DNA of 20,488 nucleotides from Hyphomonadaceae bacterium UBA5336 (GTDB lineage: Bacteria > Pseudomonadota > Alphaproteobacteria > Caulobacterales > Hyphomonadaceae). Below, piece after piece: positions 1-7,245 of this stretch. The notes under the pieces are model-generated. The model was not told where the DNA came from and did not search any database. It saw only the letters and a list, made by a program, of their open reading frames with translations. The stretch covers positions 1 through 20,488 of the forward strand of contig DHQO01000035.1 in assembly GCA_002408125.1 (NCBI GenBank). Direction: 5' to 3'. Both the position numbers and the translations under genes were made by a program. Each line of letters begins with the position of its first letter. The stretch's first letter is position 1.

Positions 1-1
1 G

Positions 2-493
2 GTTGAGGAAGCCGGTGAGCTTCATGGACGCGGTGCTCTGGCGCGGCGGCTGCTGATCTGCCGGGCGGGTGAGATGGGCTGGGTCCCGGCTCACCCGCGC
101 ACGGCAGTGTCGGCCGCACCTGTGCGCGGGCCGGCAGCTGGGCCTGCCCCGGGCCGTCCCCGCATCGCGCTGGCCGACCGGCTGTATGAGGTGTCAGGCA
201 CGCCCCCGGCCGGGACGCCGGACGGGCAGACCGGTCCGGATGCGGCGGCCGGCTGGGTGTCGAGCGCCTGTCTCGCCCGGCGCCTGGCCGGGCTCGAGGC
301 CGTGCTGGCAGACACTGACCGCTATGCGCGCCTGATCGCGCGCCGGCTCACCGCGCCGGCCCGGGGCGGGCGGACAAGCCCGATCCAGCCGGGCCGACCG
401 CCGGGCCTGCCGGACGACCCCTATGACCTTGATGGTAGCGCCCTGGCGCTCGCCCATTCCGGCGCGCTTTGCGTGTTGAACGGACCGCCCTGA
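2..493 (+). CDS. Uncharacterised protein, C-terminal part (runs off left edge)
   Basis: I do not recognise the family and assign no function. The frame is open from the window edge to a TGA at 491-493, so the true start probably lies outside the window; an internal ATG at 74 is the first in-frame candidate and lacks a Shine-Dalgarno. The visible part is Ala/Arg/Pro-rich. A helical segment LARRLAGLEAVLADTDRYAR (about 268-327) looks like an amphipathic alpha-helix, and the protein ends with LALAHSGALCVLNGPP. That ending recurs in the sequence at 1370-1600, which favours the plus strand as the coding strand over the overlapping minus-strand frames. It converges on the peptidase gene, with 19 bases between the two stop codons. 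High GC makes spurious open frames common here, so confidence is moderate. Confidence 0.5.
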   Translation, partial: VEEAGELHGRGALARRLLICRAGEMGWVPAHPRTAVSAAPVRGPAAGPAPGRPRIALADRLYEVSGTPPAGTPDGQTGPDAAAGWVSSACLARRLAGLEAVLADTDRYARLIARRLTAPARGGRTSPIQPGRPPGLPDDPYDLDGSALALAHSGALCVLNGPP

Positions 494-512
494 CGCGGGT
501 GGCTGCCGCCCG

Positions 513-1250
513 TCACGCGCCCTGCGCGCCGCCGAGCGCGAGCAGGACATCGGCATACCAGACCGCATTCAGGCCCAGCGTTTCATCCAGCGCGGGGTCG
601 CGGGTGCTGGCCTCCAGGCGCGCGGCATGGATGCCCAGCAGGCGCCAGGGCAGGGGCTCGCCGGGGGCGGCCTGGGGATCGCGCATGACGACGGGCGCCC
701 CGCTGATGCCGCGATGGGTGCGCGCATCGACGAGGAAATAGCCCATGCCCTTGAAGCGCAGGCCGTAGGAGGAGGCGAGGCCCGCCTGCCGGGCCACGGG
801 CAAGTGGTGCAGCGTGTCCTGGAAGCCCAGCGGATAGCCGAGCGTCACCAGCGTCGTGCCGATTTCGACATGCGCGTCGGCGGGCAGCAGATTTTCCGGC
901 GTGAAGGCCCTGAAGGCGGTGGTCCTTGGCAGGGCGACTTCATGGATGTCGATGGCCGCGACATCGACCAGCCCGCTGGCGTCTTTCGCCTCGCGCCAGA
1001 CGCTCTTCCCATTCCAGTAGAGCGGGATGGAGAAATGGGTCGAGCGGCCGAGATCATCGGGATCGGTATGGAGCTCGATCTCGATCCTGTCCGGTCTGTG
1101 CCCCGTCGCCTCGTCGAGCACGACATGGCGCGAGGTGATGAGCTGGAGCTGGCCGTTTCGCCTGAAAAAGAATCCGGTCGCGTTGGTAAGGCCGCGCTGG
1201 TCTTGAAATGTGCCGACCCGCACGGTCGTCATGAGCAGGGGATCAATCAT
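513..1250 (-). CDS. Trypsin-like serine peptidase, cytoplasmic
   Basis: A 245-residue protein with a chymotrypsin/trypsin-fold (S1-type) signature. Numbering from the ATG at 1250, the catalytic triad candidates are His42 in TSRHVV, Asp96 in LVDVAAID and Ser183 in RGISGAPVV. There is no signal peptide and no transmembrane segment, and the protein starts almost at the fold (MIDPLLMTTV), so a cytoplasmic location is inferred, unlike the periplasmic DegP proteases; no PDZ domain follows. An in-frame GTG at 1265 would add five residues; I prefer the ATG because the fold begins directly after it, but neither has a strong Shine-Dalgarno. Substrate is unknown. It stands alone on its strand, between a hypothetical gene and a degraded sequence sharing the end of that gene. 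Confidence 0.85.
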   Translation of the reverse strand: MIDPLLMTTVRVGTFQDQRGLTNATGFFFRRNGQLQLITSRHVVLDEATGHRPDRIEIELHTDPDDLGRSTHFSIPLYWNGKSVWREAKDASGLVDVAAIDIHEVALPRTTAFRAFTPENLLPADAHVEIGTTLVTLGYPLGFQDTLHHLPVARQAGLASSYGLRFKGMGYFLVDARTHRGISGAPVVMRDPQAAPGEPLPWRLLGIHAARLEASTRDPALDETLGLNAVWYADVLLALGGAQGA

Positions 1251-1369
1251 GGGGCAGCGCTTCACACCCTTGGCCTGGTTGGAGGGAGCGTGCCCTGTGC
1301 GAGCACGCAGCTATTGCCGGACTTTCGACAGGGCTGGGCGCACTCCCGGCCGCGCCCAGTGTAGTCGAG

Positions 1370-1600
1370 ATGAGCGCTCGCGGGAACGACAACTTCTTCT
1401 CAGGGCTCTCCGGCCGGGCGGCGTTAACTAACCTGGATCAGGATACGCTGGACCTGGCTCATTTCGGGGCGGTGTGTGTCCTGAATTTCCCGCCCTGGAG
1501 CATCCCGGTTCAGTCTGGAATCCCCTGTCCTGCCTGGGTTTTTACAGGCCGGGACGCCAACGCTGGAATTGTCACGCTTCTTGCTGGGCTGGCGTCATGA
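1370..1600 (+). pseudogene. Possible remnant repeating the C-terminus of the 2-493 protein
   Basis: The 331 bases between the peptidase and the acyltransferase hold only this short frame. Residues encoded at about 1437-1494 (LDLAHFGAVCVLNFPP) match the end of the gene at 2-493 (LALAHSGALCVLNGPP): 11 of 16 positions are identical and several others are conservative. Where the first gene stops (CCC TGA), this copy has CCC TGG, so the frame reads on for 34 more residues of unrelated sequence to a TGA at 1598-1600, overlapping the ATG of the acyltransferase. There is no Shine-Dalgarno before the ATG at 1370. I read it as an eroded copy of the 3' end of a related gene; a short functional paralogue is the alternative. 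Confidence 0.35.
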
Positions 1601-2679
1601 GCGACTGGCTGGAATCTCAGGCGCGTGGCGCCACAGTGGACCCCGGAACGGCAAACGCCCCCGGCAAGAGCGGGCGGCGGGCCTGGCTGAAGCGGAATCT
1701 TGCGACCGGCGTGCCGAACGAGGCGGCCGACAATACCGATCTCAGCGCGCCCCAGTCGATGAGCCTTTATGCCATGCGCGGCATGGCGATCTGCATCGTG
1801 GTGGTGGCCCATGCCACCCGTTGGCCGATCCATTCACTGTACTGGTGTATCCCTCTCTTCTTCTTCCTGCCGGGATACCTCTTTCGCCAGCCGGACAATG
1901 TGGCGGCCTATATCGGCCTGATCACGCGCAAGCTGCTGGGGCCGTATTTTGTGTTCATGGGCGTGATCGCCGCGCCTGCACTCTACCAGATCTATCTCCA
2001 TCAGGGCACGGAGGCGATGGTGGCGCGGGTGGGCGTGCTGCTTCTCGGCGGGGAACGGATTACCGGGGTGTGGGCCGCGTTCTGGTTCCCGACCTGTTTC
2101 CTGTTCACCCATGTGCTCTACACGCTGTGCATGCGGTGGTTTTCCGCCCTGACGGTGAGCGTGCTGTGCATTCCGATGCTGGGGCTGGCGACGCTGAACG
2201 ATTATTTCGCCGATTTCTGGCTGCCGCTGGGCCTGAACATCGTGCCTTTCGTGTTCCCGCTGATGCATGCCGGATGGCTGTATCGCCACCGCCAGTTCAG
2301 CCCGAGAATGGATCACTGGTTCCACCTGGCGGTCATCTCGATCGGGCTGGCCTATACCTTTATCGTGCTGGTCGGATTTGCTCCGCCCCTTCAGGTGAAG
2401 ATCGCCAAATATGGCTGGCCGGTTATCACGGTCACCTGTGCGGTTTTCACGGTGATTGGCCTGAAGCTCGCCTTCGACCGGCTGGTGCACAGGCGCTCGG
2501 TTAGCCTCGTCTTCGGCAATCTCGGCAAGGCCTCGATGATCATCATGTTCGTGCACCAGCCGATCCAGCTGATGATCCTGAATGTGGCGGGCATCTATAA
2601 CGAGCCTGTCCGCATCGTGCTGACGCTCATTGGGTCGTATCTGTTCTACCGATTGTTCAAGGCCCTACGCTGGGCCTGA
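1597..2679 (+). CDS. Acyltransferase family 3 membrane protein
   Basis: A 360-residue integral membrane protein of the acyltransferase-3 family, which transfers acyl (often acetyl) groups onto extracytoplasmic sugars of exopolysaccharide, O-antigen or peptidoglycan. After a hydrophilic N-terminus of about 55 residues, the first helix carries YAMRGMAICIVVVAHAT, with Arg61 and His72 eleven residues apart as in the family's essential Arg/His pair, followed by IPLFFFLPGYLF (85-96), matching the usual FFxSGY region. About ten hydrophobic segments follow; there is no C-terminal SGNH domain. The ATG at 1597 has no good Shine-Dalgarno; starts further downstream (for example the Met at about residue 55) cannot be excluded. 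It converges on the lipoprotein gene with a four-base gap. No other glycan gene is nearby, so the acceptor is unknown. Confidence 0.8.
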   Translation: MSDWLESQARGATVDPGTANAPGKSGRRAWLKRNLATGVPNEAADNTDLSAPQSMSLYAMRGMAICIVVVAHATRWPIHSLYWCIPLFFFLPGYLFRQPDNVAAYIGLITRKLLGPYFVFMGVIAAPALYQIYLHQGTEAMVARVGVLLLGGERITGVWAAFWFPTCFLFTHVLYTLCMRWFSALTVSVLCIPMLGLATLNDYFADFWLPLGLNIVPFVFPLMHAGWLYRHRQFSPRMDHWFHLAVISIGLAYTFIVLVGFAPPLQVKIAKYGWPVITVTCAVFTVIGLKLAFDRLVHRRSVSLVFGNLGKASMIIMFVHQPIQLMILNVAGIYNEPVRIVLTLIGSYLFYRLFKALRWA

Positions 2680-2683
2680 CCGA

Positions 2684-3106
2684 TCAGTTCGCCCCACACG
2701 CTTGATCGTCCCGGGCGACATCGAAGGTCTCGTCCCACATGTCGTCCCAGGTGCGGGCTTCTTCGGCCGTGAAGGGCATCTCGCCATCGCGCGCGGCATT
2801 GCGTACCGCGCGAATGGCGTCCTGGCCGTCGACCTGTTCGGTATCGCGATAGGTGCGGGCGGCGGTGAGGATTTCCAGATGGGTGGCGGCGTCGGGCTCG
2901 CCCAGCGCAGCGACTTCCGCGCCATAACAGCTGCAATAGCGCTCTATGGTCAGCCCGCCGCGCTCCAGCTCGGCCCTGGCGCGCTCCTCGGGGGTGAGCA
3001 AGGCGAGGCATTCGGCCTCGACCAGGTCGCCGGTTGCCGGTTCGGGCGCCGTCGTCGCGCAGGCCGAGGCGAGGCCGGCGAGCATGAGTGCCAGGACGCG
3101 CCGCAT
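2684..3106 (-). CDS. Small Cys-containing lipoprotein downstream of regA
   Basis: A 140-residue predicted lipoprotein of unknown function. The N-terminus is a short signal peptide with a lipobox (GLASAC, lipidated Cys16), then a TTAPEPATG linker. The mature part is acidic and has Cys33, Cys58 and Cys60 (ERYCSCYG) and Cys137 near the end (DQACGAN), which could form disulphides in the periplasm. The ATG follows the regA stop codon directly (TAG ATG, no spacer), with no own Shine-Dalgarno, so it is probably translated by reinitiation or coupling as the last gene of a regB-regA-lipoprotein operon. That context suggests, but does not prove, a link to the redox response. I do not recognise a named domain. 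Confidence 0.72.
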   Translation of the reverse strand: MRRVLALMLAGLASACATTAPEPATGDLVEAECLALLTPEERARAELERGGLTIERYCSCYGAEVAALGEPDAATHLEILTAARTYRDTEQVDGQDAIRAVRNAARDGEMPFTAEEARTWDDMWDETFDVARDDQACGAN

Positions 3107-3697
3107 CTAGCGTGGCGCGCGCTTGGCGAGAATGCGCTGGAGTGTGCGCCGGTGCATGTTAAGGCGCCGGGCGGTCTCGGAGACATTGTGGTTGCACAGC
3201 TCATAGACCCGCTGGATATGCTCCCACCGCACCCGGTCCGCGCTCATCGGATTGTCCGGCGGGGCGGGTTTCTCATCCTGGCTGGCGGTCAGCGCCTTGA
3301 CGATGTCTTCCACATCGGCGGGCTTGGCGAGATAGTCCACCGCGCCGGCTTTCACAGCCGCCACGGCGGTGGCGATGGCGCCATAGCCGGTAAGGATCAC
3401 CGCGCGCGCTTCGGGGCGGTATTCGTGCAGGACCTGCACCACATCCAGGCCCGAGCCGTCTTCCAGGCGCAGGTCGAGCACGGCAAAGGCCGGCGGATTG
3501 AGGCGCGCAATATCCTTGGCCTCGCCGGCCGAGGAGACGGCGGACACGAGGAAGCCGCGCTGGGTGAGCGCGCGGGCGAGCCGCTGCAGGAAAGGCCCGT
3601 CATCGTCAAGAACGAGGCAGGTGCGGTCTTCGACGCCTTTCAGGCTCTCGTGCAATGTCACGGTCACCGGGCGGTCTGTTCTGGAGATATCAGTCAT
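3107..3697 (-). CDS. regA: RegA/ActR/PrrA-type redox response regulator
   Basis: The 196-residue DNA-binding partner of RegB, in the family that controls respiration, carbon and nitrogen fixation and terminal oxidases in response to redox state in alphaproteobacteria. The receiver domain (about 25-140) shows the acidic pocket Asp31-Asp33, phospho-acceptor Asp75 (FAVLDLRL), Thr103 (ILTGYG) and Lys125 (YLAKPAD). A Pro-containing linker leads to a Fis-type helix-turn-helix at about 160-192 with NVSETARRLNMHRRTLQRIL, almost invariant in this family, ending in KRAPR. The start is the ATG at 3697, which overlaps the end of regB by eight bases and indicates translational coupling; frame upstream of it lies inside regB. 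Length agrees with RegA/ActR (about 180-195 residues). Confidence 0.95.
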   Translation of the reverse strand: MTDISRTDRPVTVTLHESLKGVEDRTCLVLDDDGPFLQRLARALTQRGFLVSAVSSAGEAKDIARLNPPAFAVLDLRLEDGSGLDVVQVLHEYRPEARAVILTGYGAIATAVAAVKAGAVDYLAKPADVEDIVKALTASQDEKPAPPDNPMSADRVRWEHIQRVYELCNHNVSETARRLNMHRRTLQRILAKRAPR

Positions 3698-5084
3698 AAC
3701 GGGCCTGTATAATCGTATTTTCCGGGGCTTCCAACCGATTGCGCGGCCAAAATGCCTGAACCACTGCACCATGTCTGGGCGGGGTTCGGTTTCGGGTGGC
3801 GACGCGCCCGCCAGATTGCTCGATCAGCGTCTTGGCGATGAAGAAGCCGAGCCCCATGTCGCCGCCGCCCATATGGGCCTCGCTGCGCTGGGAGACATAG
3901 GGCTCGCCGAGCTTGGGCAGGACCTCCGGCGCGAAGCCCGGGCCATCGTCGGAAATCGTGACGATGAACTGGTCATGGGTCCAGGTCGCCACGGCGGAAA
4001 CCTGGGTATCGGCGAAGCTGACCGCGTTCTCGATGAAGGCGCTCAGCGCGTGCAGCACTTCCGGGGACCGGCGCAGCATCGGGGCGGTATCCTCACCGCC
4101 GGTGCCGGGAGCATAGCGCACATCAATTGTAGTCCCGAGGCCGCGATAGGGCTCGGCAGCCTCCTCCACGAGAGCGCGGATGGGCATGGTGGCGTGGACG
4201 ATATCGCTGGCCTCGCGGGCTTCGCCGAGCTTGCGCAGGATATTGCGGCAGCGCTCGGCCTGTTCGGCGAGCAGGCGGGCATCCTCGCTGAGCGGATCTT
4301 CAGGATCGAGCTGGGCGGCCATTTCCTTTGCGACCAGGTGGATGGTGGCGAGCGGCGTGCCGAGTTCATGCGCGGTCATGGCCGACATCGCGCCGATGGC
4401 CGACAGGCGCTGTTCGCGCGCCATGACGACGGAGGCGGCATCAAGCGCGCGCACCAGCCGAGCTTCGTCCTGGCTGACGCGCTGGGCCGAGAAGGCAAAG
4501 AAGGTGAGGCCTGTGGCAAGAGCAACCAGATGCCCGATCTTGAACAGCATGGGCAGTTCCGGCGATCCCTCGCCCGGCCAGGGCAGGGGCGAGGAGACCA
4601 CCAGCATGGCACTGGCCAGCAACAGGGCAAATACGGCGAGAATCCCCGCCTCATGTGGGCGCAGGGCCAGCGCGGCCACCGTCACCGGCGCGACGAGCAG
4701 GAGCAGGAACGGGTTCGACAGCCCGCCGGTCAGCGCGATCAGTATGGCGAGCTGGAGAATGTCGAAGGCGACATGCAGTCCGGCTTCCCAGTTCTTCACA
4801 AGCCGCTGACTCGCCAGGAAGAGCGACAGGAGCACATTGAACCAGGCCGAGGCGGCGATGATCGCAAGGCAGGCGCTCAGCGGCAGGGAATAGCCAAGCC
4901 CGAAATAGACGAGCAGCACGGCCGCTGTCTGGCCGGCAATCGCCAGCCAGCGCAGGGCAATGAAGGTGCGCAGGCGCGTGCGGCCAAGCGCGGAGGGGGC
5001 ATTGCCGAGCCCTTCCGGTGCGAGGGTGAAAAGGGTCTCGTTCAGGCCGAGTGGCTTGATATGCGGCTGTGCAAAATCGCTCAT
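3690..5084 (-). CDS. regB: RegB/ActS/PrrB-type redox sensor histidine kinase
   Basis: A 464-residue membrane sensor kinase. About six transmembrane helices lie between residues 38 and 200, with the quinone-site motif GGLSNPF at 120-126. The kinase core has phospho-acceptor His239 (MTAHELGTPLATIHLVAKE), the redox-switch cysteine Cys279 (LLAEQAERCRNIL), the N box around Asn353 (AFIENAVSFA), the G1 box DDGPGF at 379-384 and a second glycine box GGGDMGLGFFIAK at 407-419. These are the hallmarks of RegB, in which cysteine oxidation and quinone binding inhibit autophosphorylation. The start at 5084 (MSDFAQPH) was chosen over an upstream extension that would enter the divergent Sco gene. It leads an operon with regA and a lipoprotein gene. 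Confidence 0.95.
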   Translation of the reverse strand: MSDFAQPHIKPLGLNETLFTLAPEGLGNAPSALGRTRLRTFIALRWLAIAGQTAAVLLVYFGLGYSLPLSACLAIIAASAWFNVLLSLFLASQRLVKNWEAGLHVAFDILQLAILIALTGGLSNPFLLLLVAPVTVAALALRPHEAGILAVFALLLASAMLVVSSPLPWPGEGSPELPMLFKIGHLVALATGLTFFAFSAQRVSQDEARLVRALDAASVVMAREQRLSAIGAMSAMTAHELGTPLATIHLVAKEMAAQLDPEDPLSEDARLLAEQAERCRNILRKLGEAREASDIVHATMPIRALVEEAAEPYRGLGTTIDVRYAPGTGGEDTAPMLRRSPEVLHALSAFIENAVSFADTQVSAVATWTHDQFIVTISDDGPGFAPEVLPKLGEPYVSQRSEAHMGGGDMGLGFFIAKTLIEQSGGRVATRNRTPPRHGAVVQAFWPRNRLEAPENTIIQARYD

Positions 5085-5132
5085 GGTTTCAGTCTGTGGC
5101 AAGCCGCCGCCTGTGCAAAGGGAATATACCGG

Positions 5133-5747
5133 GTGATAGCCCAAGGGATGAAACAGATCTCGCTCCTCCTTGCCGCAGCCCTGCTGGCGGCCTGTTCACC
5201 CGCCTCGCAGAACGAAGCCGGCGGCGCGCGCGCCAGTTGCACCAGCCGGGCCTATTCGGAGATTGGCGGGCCGATCCGCCTGATCGACGAGACTGGCGCG
5301 GAGGTGACCGAAGAGACGTTCAAGGGTCGCCCGACGCTGGTCTATTTCGGCTTCACCTATTGCCCCGATGTCTGCCCGATGACGCTGGTCACCCTCGACC
5401 AGGCCTACAAGCAATTGCCCGAAGGCATGGAGGCCCCGCAGACCCTGCTCATTTCGGTGGATCCGGAGCGCGACACACCCGAGGCGATGGCGGCCTATGT
5501 CGGCAATGACGCTTTTCCGGACGGGCTGAAGGGCCTCACCGGAACGCCGGAAGCGGTGCGCGCGGCCGCCGATGCCTTCAAGGCCGACTATGCCCGCGTG
5601 GACGCGCCGGAAAGCTTCACCGAATACACGATGGATCACACCTCGATCATCTACATGATGGACGAGAACTGGCAGTTGAAGACCTTCTTCACCCATGAGG
5701 ACACGGCCGACACCATCGCCCAGTGCCTTGCGGTACAGATGGATTAG
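5133..5747 (+). CDS. senC: Sco/SenC copper protein for cytochrome oxidase assembly, lipoprotein
   Basis: A thioredoxin-fold Sco1/SenC/PrrC protein that handles copper (and possibly thiols) for CuA/CuB assembly of cytochrome c oxidase in the periplasm. Numbering from the ATG at 5148 (199 residues): signal peptide with lipobox LLAACS (Cys16), copper ligands Cys72 and Cys76 in YCPDVCP, and the distal ligand His164 in MDHTSIIY; SVDPERDTPE (103-112) is also family-typical. I place the start at GTG 5133 because AAAGGGA at 5117-5123 is well spaced for it, whereas AAGGG directly abuts the ATG at 5148; the ATG remains possible. It is divergent from regB with only about 48 bases between starts, an arrangement related to the regB/senC-regA locus of Rhodobacter. 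It overlaps the convergent threonine aldolase by four bases. Confidence 0.93.
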   Translation: MIAQGMKQISLLLAAALLAACSPASQNEAGGARASCTSRAYSEIGGPIRLIDETGAEVTEETFKGRPTLVYFGFTYCPDVCPMTLVTLDQAYKQLPEGMEAPQTLLISVDPERDTPEAMAAYVGNDAFPDGLKGLTGTPEAVRAAADAFKADYARVDAPESFTEYTMDHTSIIYMMDENWQLKTFFTHEDTADTIAQCLAVQMD

Positions 5748-6778
5748 GCGCTGGCCTGTTTCAGCATGGTGAGGAACCGGTCGATATCCTCGTCCGGCGT
5801 CATCCAGCTGGTGACGAAGCGATAGCCGCCCTCTGGCCAGGGATAAAACCGTGCCCCGGCCTCCGACAGGGCTTTCGCCACAGTCTTGGGCAATTTGACG
5901 AAAAGCTCATTGCCCTGGACCGGATGGCGGAACTCGGCGCCGGGGATCTCGACGAGCCCTTCGGCCAGGCGCGCGGCCTGTCGATTGGCATGCGCCGCGA
6001 GTTCCAGCCAGAGCCCGTCCTCAAGCATGGCATTGGCCTGCGCGGCGACATAGCGGAGCTTGGCCGGCATATGCCCGCCCCTTTTGGCCCGCGCCTTCAG
6101 CTCGCCAATCCGACTGGCCGCCGCGCCGAGCAATATAATCAGCTCACATCCGATGGCGCCGGTCTTGGTGAGCCCGAAGCTCATGACATCCACGCCGGCC
6201 TCCCAGCTCGCCTCGGCCGGGCTAGCGCCGAGCGCGGCGAGGGCATTGGCCAGCCGCGCGCCGTCAAGGTGCACGGCGAGGCCGGAAGCATGGGCGAGAC
6301 GGGCGAGTTCGGCGATCTCTGCGGGAGTATAAAGCGTGCCGCATTCGGTAAGATTGGTGAGCGAGAGGACAGATGGCGGGGTCTCATGCACGAAATCCGG
6401 GTCCATGCCCTGAAGTGCGGCCTGGAGCGTTTCCGGCGCGATCTTCCCGTCCGCGCCGTCAAGCAGGCGCAGCTTGCCGCCATGGGTAAAGAATTCCGGC
6501 GCCCCGCGCTCGTCGCGCTCGATATGGGCTTCGCGATGGCAGAGGACCGCGCCGGTCGGCGGGCAGAAACAGGCGAGGGCCAGGGCGTTCGATGCGGTGC
6601 CCGAAGCCACCGGCCAGACGGCCAGCTCTTCGGTCTCGAACAGGCTCTGCAGCCGGTCTTCGAGCTCGGCGGTCTCACTGTCGCCGCCATAGCTCGCCGC
6701 CATGCCGGAATTGGCGCGCGTCAGCGCTTCCAGAACTTTCGGATGGGCCCGAGCAGACGTGTCAGAGGAGAAGTCCAT
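5744..6778 (-). CDS. ltaE: Low-specificity L-threonine aldolase-type PLP enzyme
   Basis: A 344-residue fold-type I PLP enzyme of the threonine aldolase / beta-eliminating lyase family, expected to cleave L-threonine or L-allo-threonine to glycine and acetaldehyde in the cytoplasm. Visible features: N-terminal MDFSSDTSARAHP, VASGTASNALAL (phosphate-binding region, 57-68), His85 in the ring-stacking region, LDGAR with Asp172 (pyridine nitrogen), and Schiff-base Lys205 in SFGLTKTGA. Length is usual for the family. The start is well supported: AAGGA at 6785-6789 (complement strand) lies six bases before the ATG. Its first 58 bases overlap the end of the upstream Tdi1-like gene, and its stop shares bases with the convergent Sco gene stop (TAA/TAG overlap). 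It is the last gene of the 9085-5744 run. Confidence 0.93.
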   Translation of the reverse strand: MDFSSDTSARAHPKVLEALTRANSGMAASYGGDSETAELEDRLQSLFETEELAVWPVASGTASNALALACFCPPTGAVLCHREAHIERDERGAPEFFTHGGKLRLLDGADGKIAPETLQAALQGMDPDFVHETPPSVLSLTNLTECGTLYTPAEIAELARLAHASGLAVHLDGARLANALAALGASPAEASWEAGVDVMSFGLTKTGAIGCELIILLGAAASRIGELKARAKRGGHMPAKLRYVAAQANAMLEDGLWLELAAHANRQAARLAEGLVEIPGAEFRHPVQGNELFVKLPKTVAKALSEAGARFYPWPEGGYRFVTSWMTPDEDIDRFLTMLKQASA

Positions 6779-7245
6779 GGAGGGTCCTTGATCACCAGTT
6801 TGAGTTGAGCGCCGTCCGGCAGGTCACGCGTTTGCGCATGTATATCCCCCAGAACGGCGAAGTGCGTCCTCACATCGAGGGGAAGCGCCCGCTCGACCCC
6901 ATAGTCCCCTGACAGAAAAGGCGGCGGCGTCAGACTGTAGACCTGACCGGGCGCGAGCCTTTTTCCCGCCTGCTCATACTGCCAGATTACATCTCCCATC
7001 AGCCAGTCGGGATTGTCACCGATCGCGTCACGGAAGGCATCCCAGTCCTCTGCCAGAAAGGTTACCGCATCATCACCCGCGCTGAAGAGGTGGATCGAGC
7101 CATCCCCGAATTCGAGGAAAAGATCGCCGAGGCGGCTCATCAGGCGTACTGTGAAATTGGCAGGGAGCATGTCTTGCCAGGGCTCAAGCAGGCGTGGCCA
7201 GTCATAGCCTTCATGATCGATGGTGAGTTCTTCAGGGCGCGTCAC
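6721..7245 (-). CDS. Tdi1 C-terminal-like (DUF1851) protein
   Basis: A protein of 174 residues resembling the DUF1851 / T6SS immunity protein Tdi1 C-terminal family, seen in IDHEGYDWPRLLEPWQDMLP, LMSRLGDLFLEFGDGSIHLF, and GDYGVERALPLDVRTHFAVL followed by IHAQTRDLPDGAQL. Homologues usually end near that last segment; here about 20 further residues (DPPWTSPLTRLLGPIRKFWK) are read inside the threonine aldolase gene, a 58-base overlap. I choose the GTG at 7245, which makes a four-base GTGA overlap with the SDR stop and fits where homologues begin; a GTG at 7269 is the longer alternative. Members near toxins act as immunity proteins, but no toxin or T6SS gene is visible here, so this function is not asserted. 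It sits inside a metabolic operon. Confidence 0.78.
   Translation of the reverse strand: MTRPEELTIDHEGYDWPRLLEPWQDMLPANFTVRLMSRLGDLFLEFGDGSIHLFSAGDDAVTFLAEDWDAFRDAIGDNPDWLMGDVIWQYEQAGKRLAPGQVYSLTPPPFLSGDYGVERALPLDVRTHFAVLGDIHAQTRDLPDGAQLKLVIKDPPWTSPLTRLLGPIRKFWKR

Noticed and set aside
2630..3712. Plus-strand open frame opposite the lipoprotein and regA
   Set aside because: Antisense to regA, whose receiver and Fis-type domains are unmistakable; composition is shadow-like.
3498..5130. Long plus-strand open frame leading into the Sco gene
   Set aside because: It is antisense to regA and regB, both certain by motif. The translated sequence is low-complexity and unlike a protein; the Sco domain starts only after 5133.
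5723..6808. Plus-strand open frame opposite threonine aldolase
   Set aside because: Antisense to an enzyme with all PLP motifs; no recognisable protein features.
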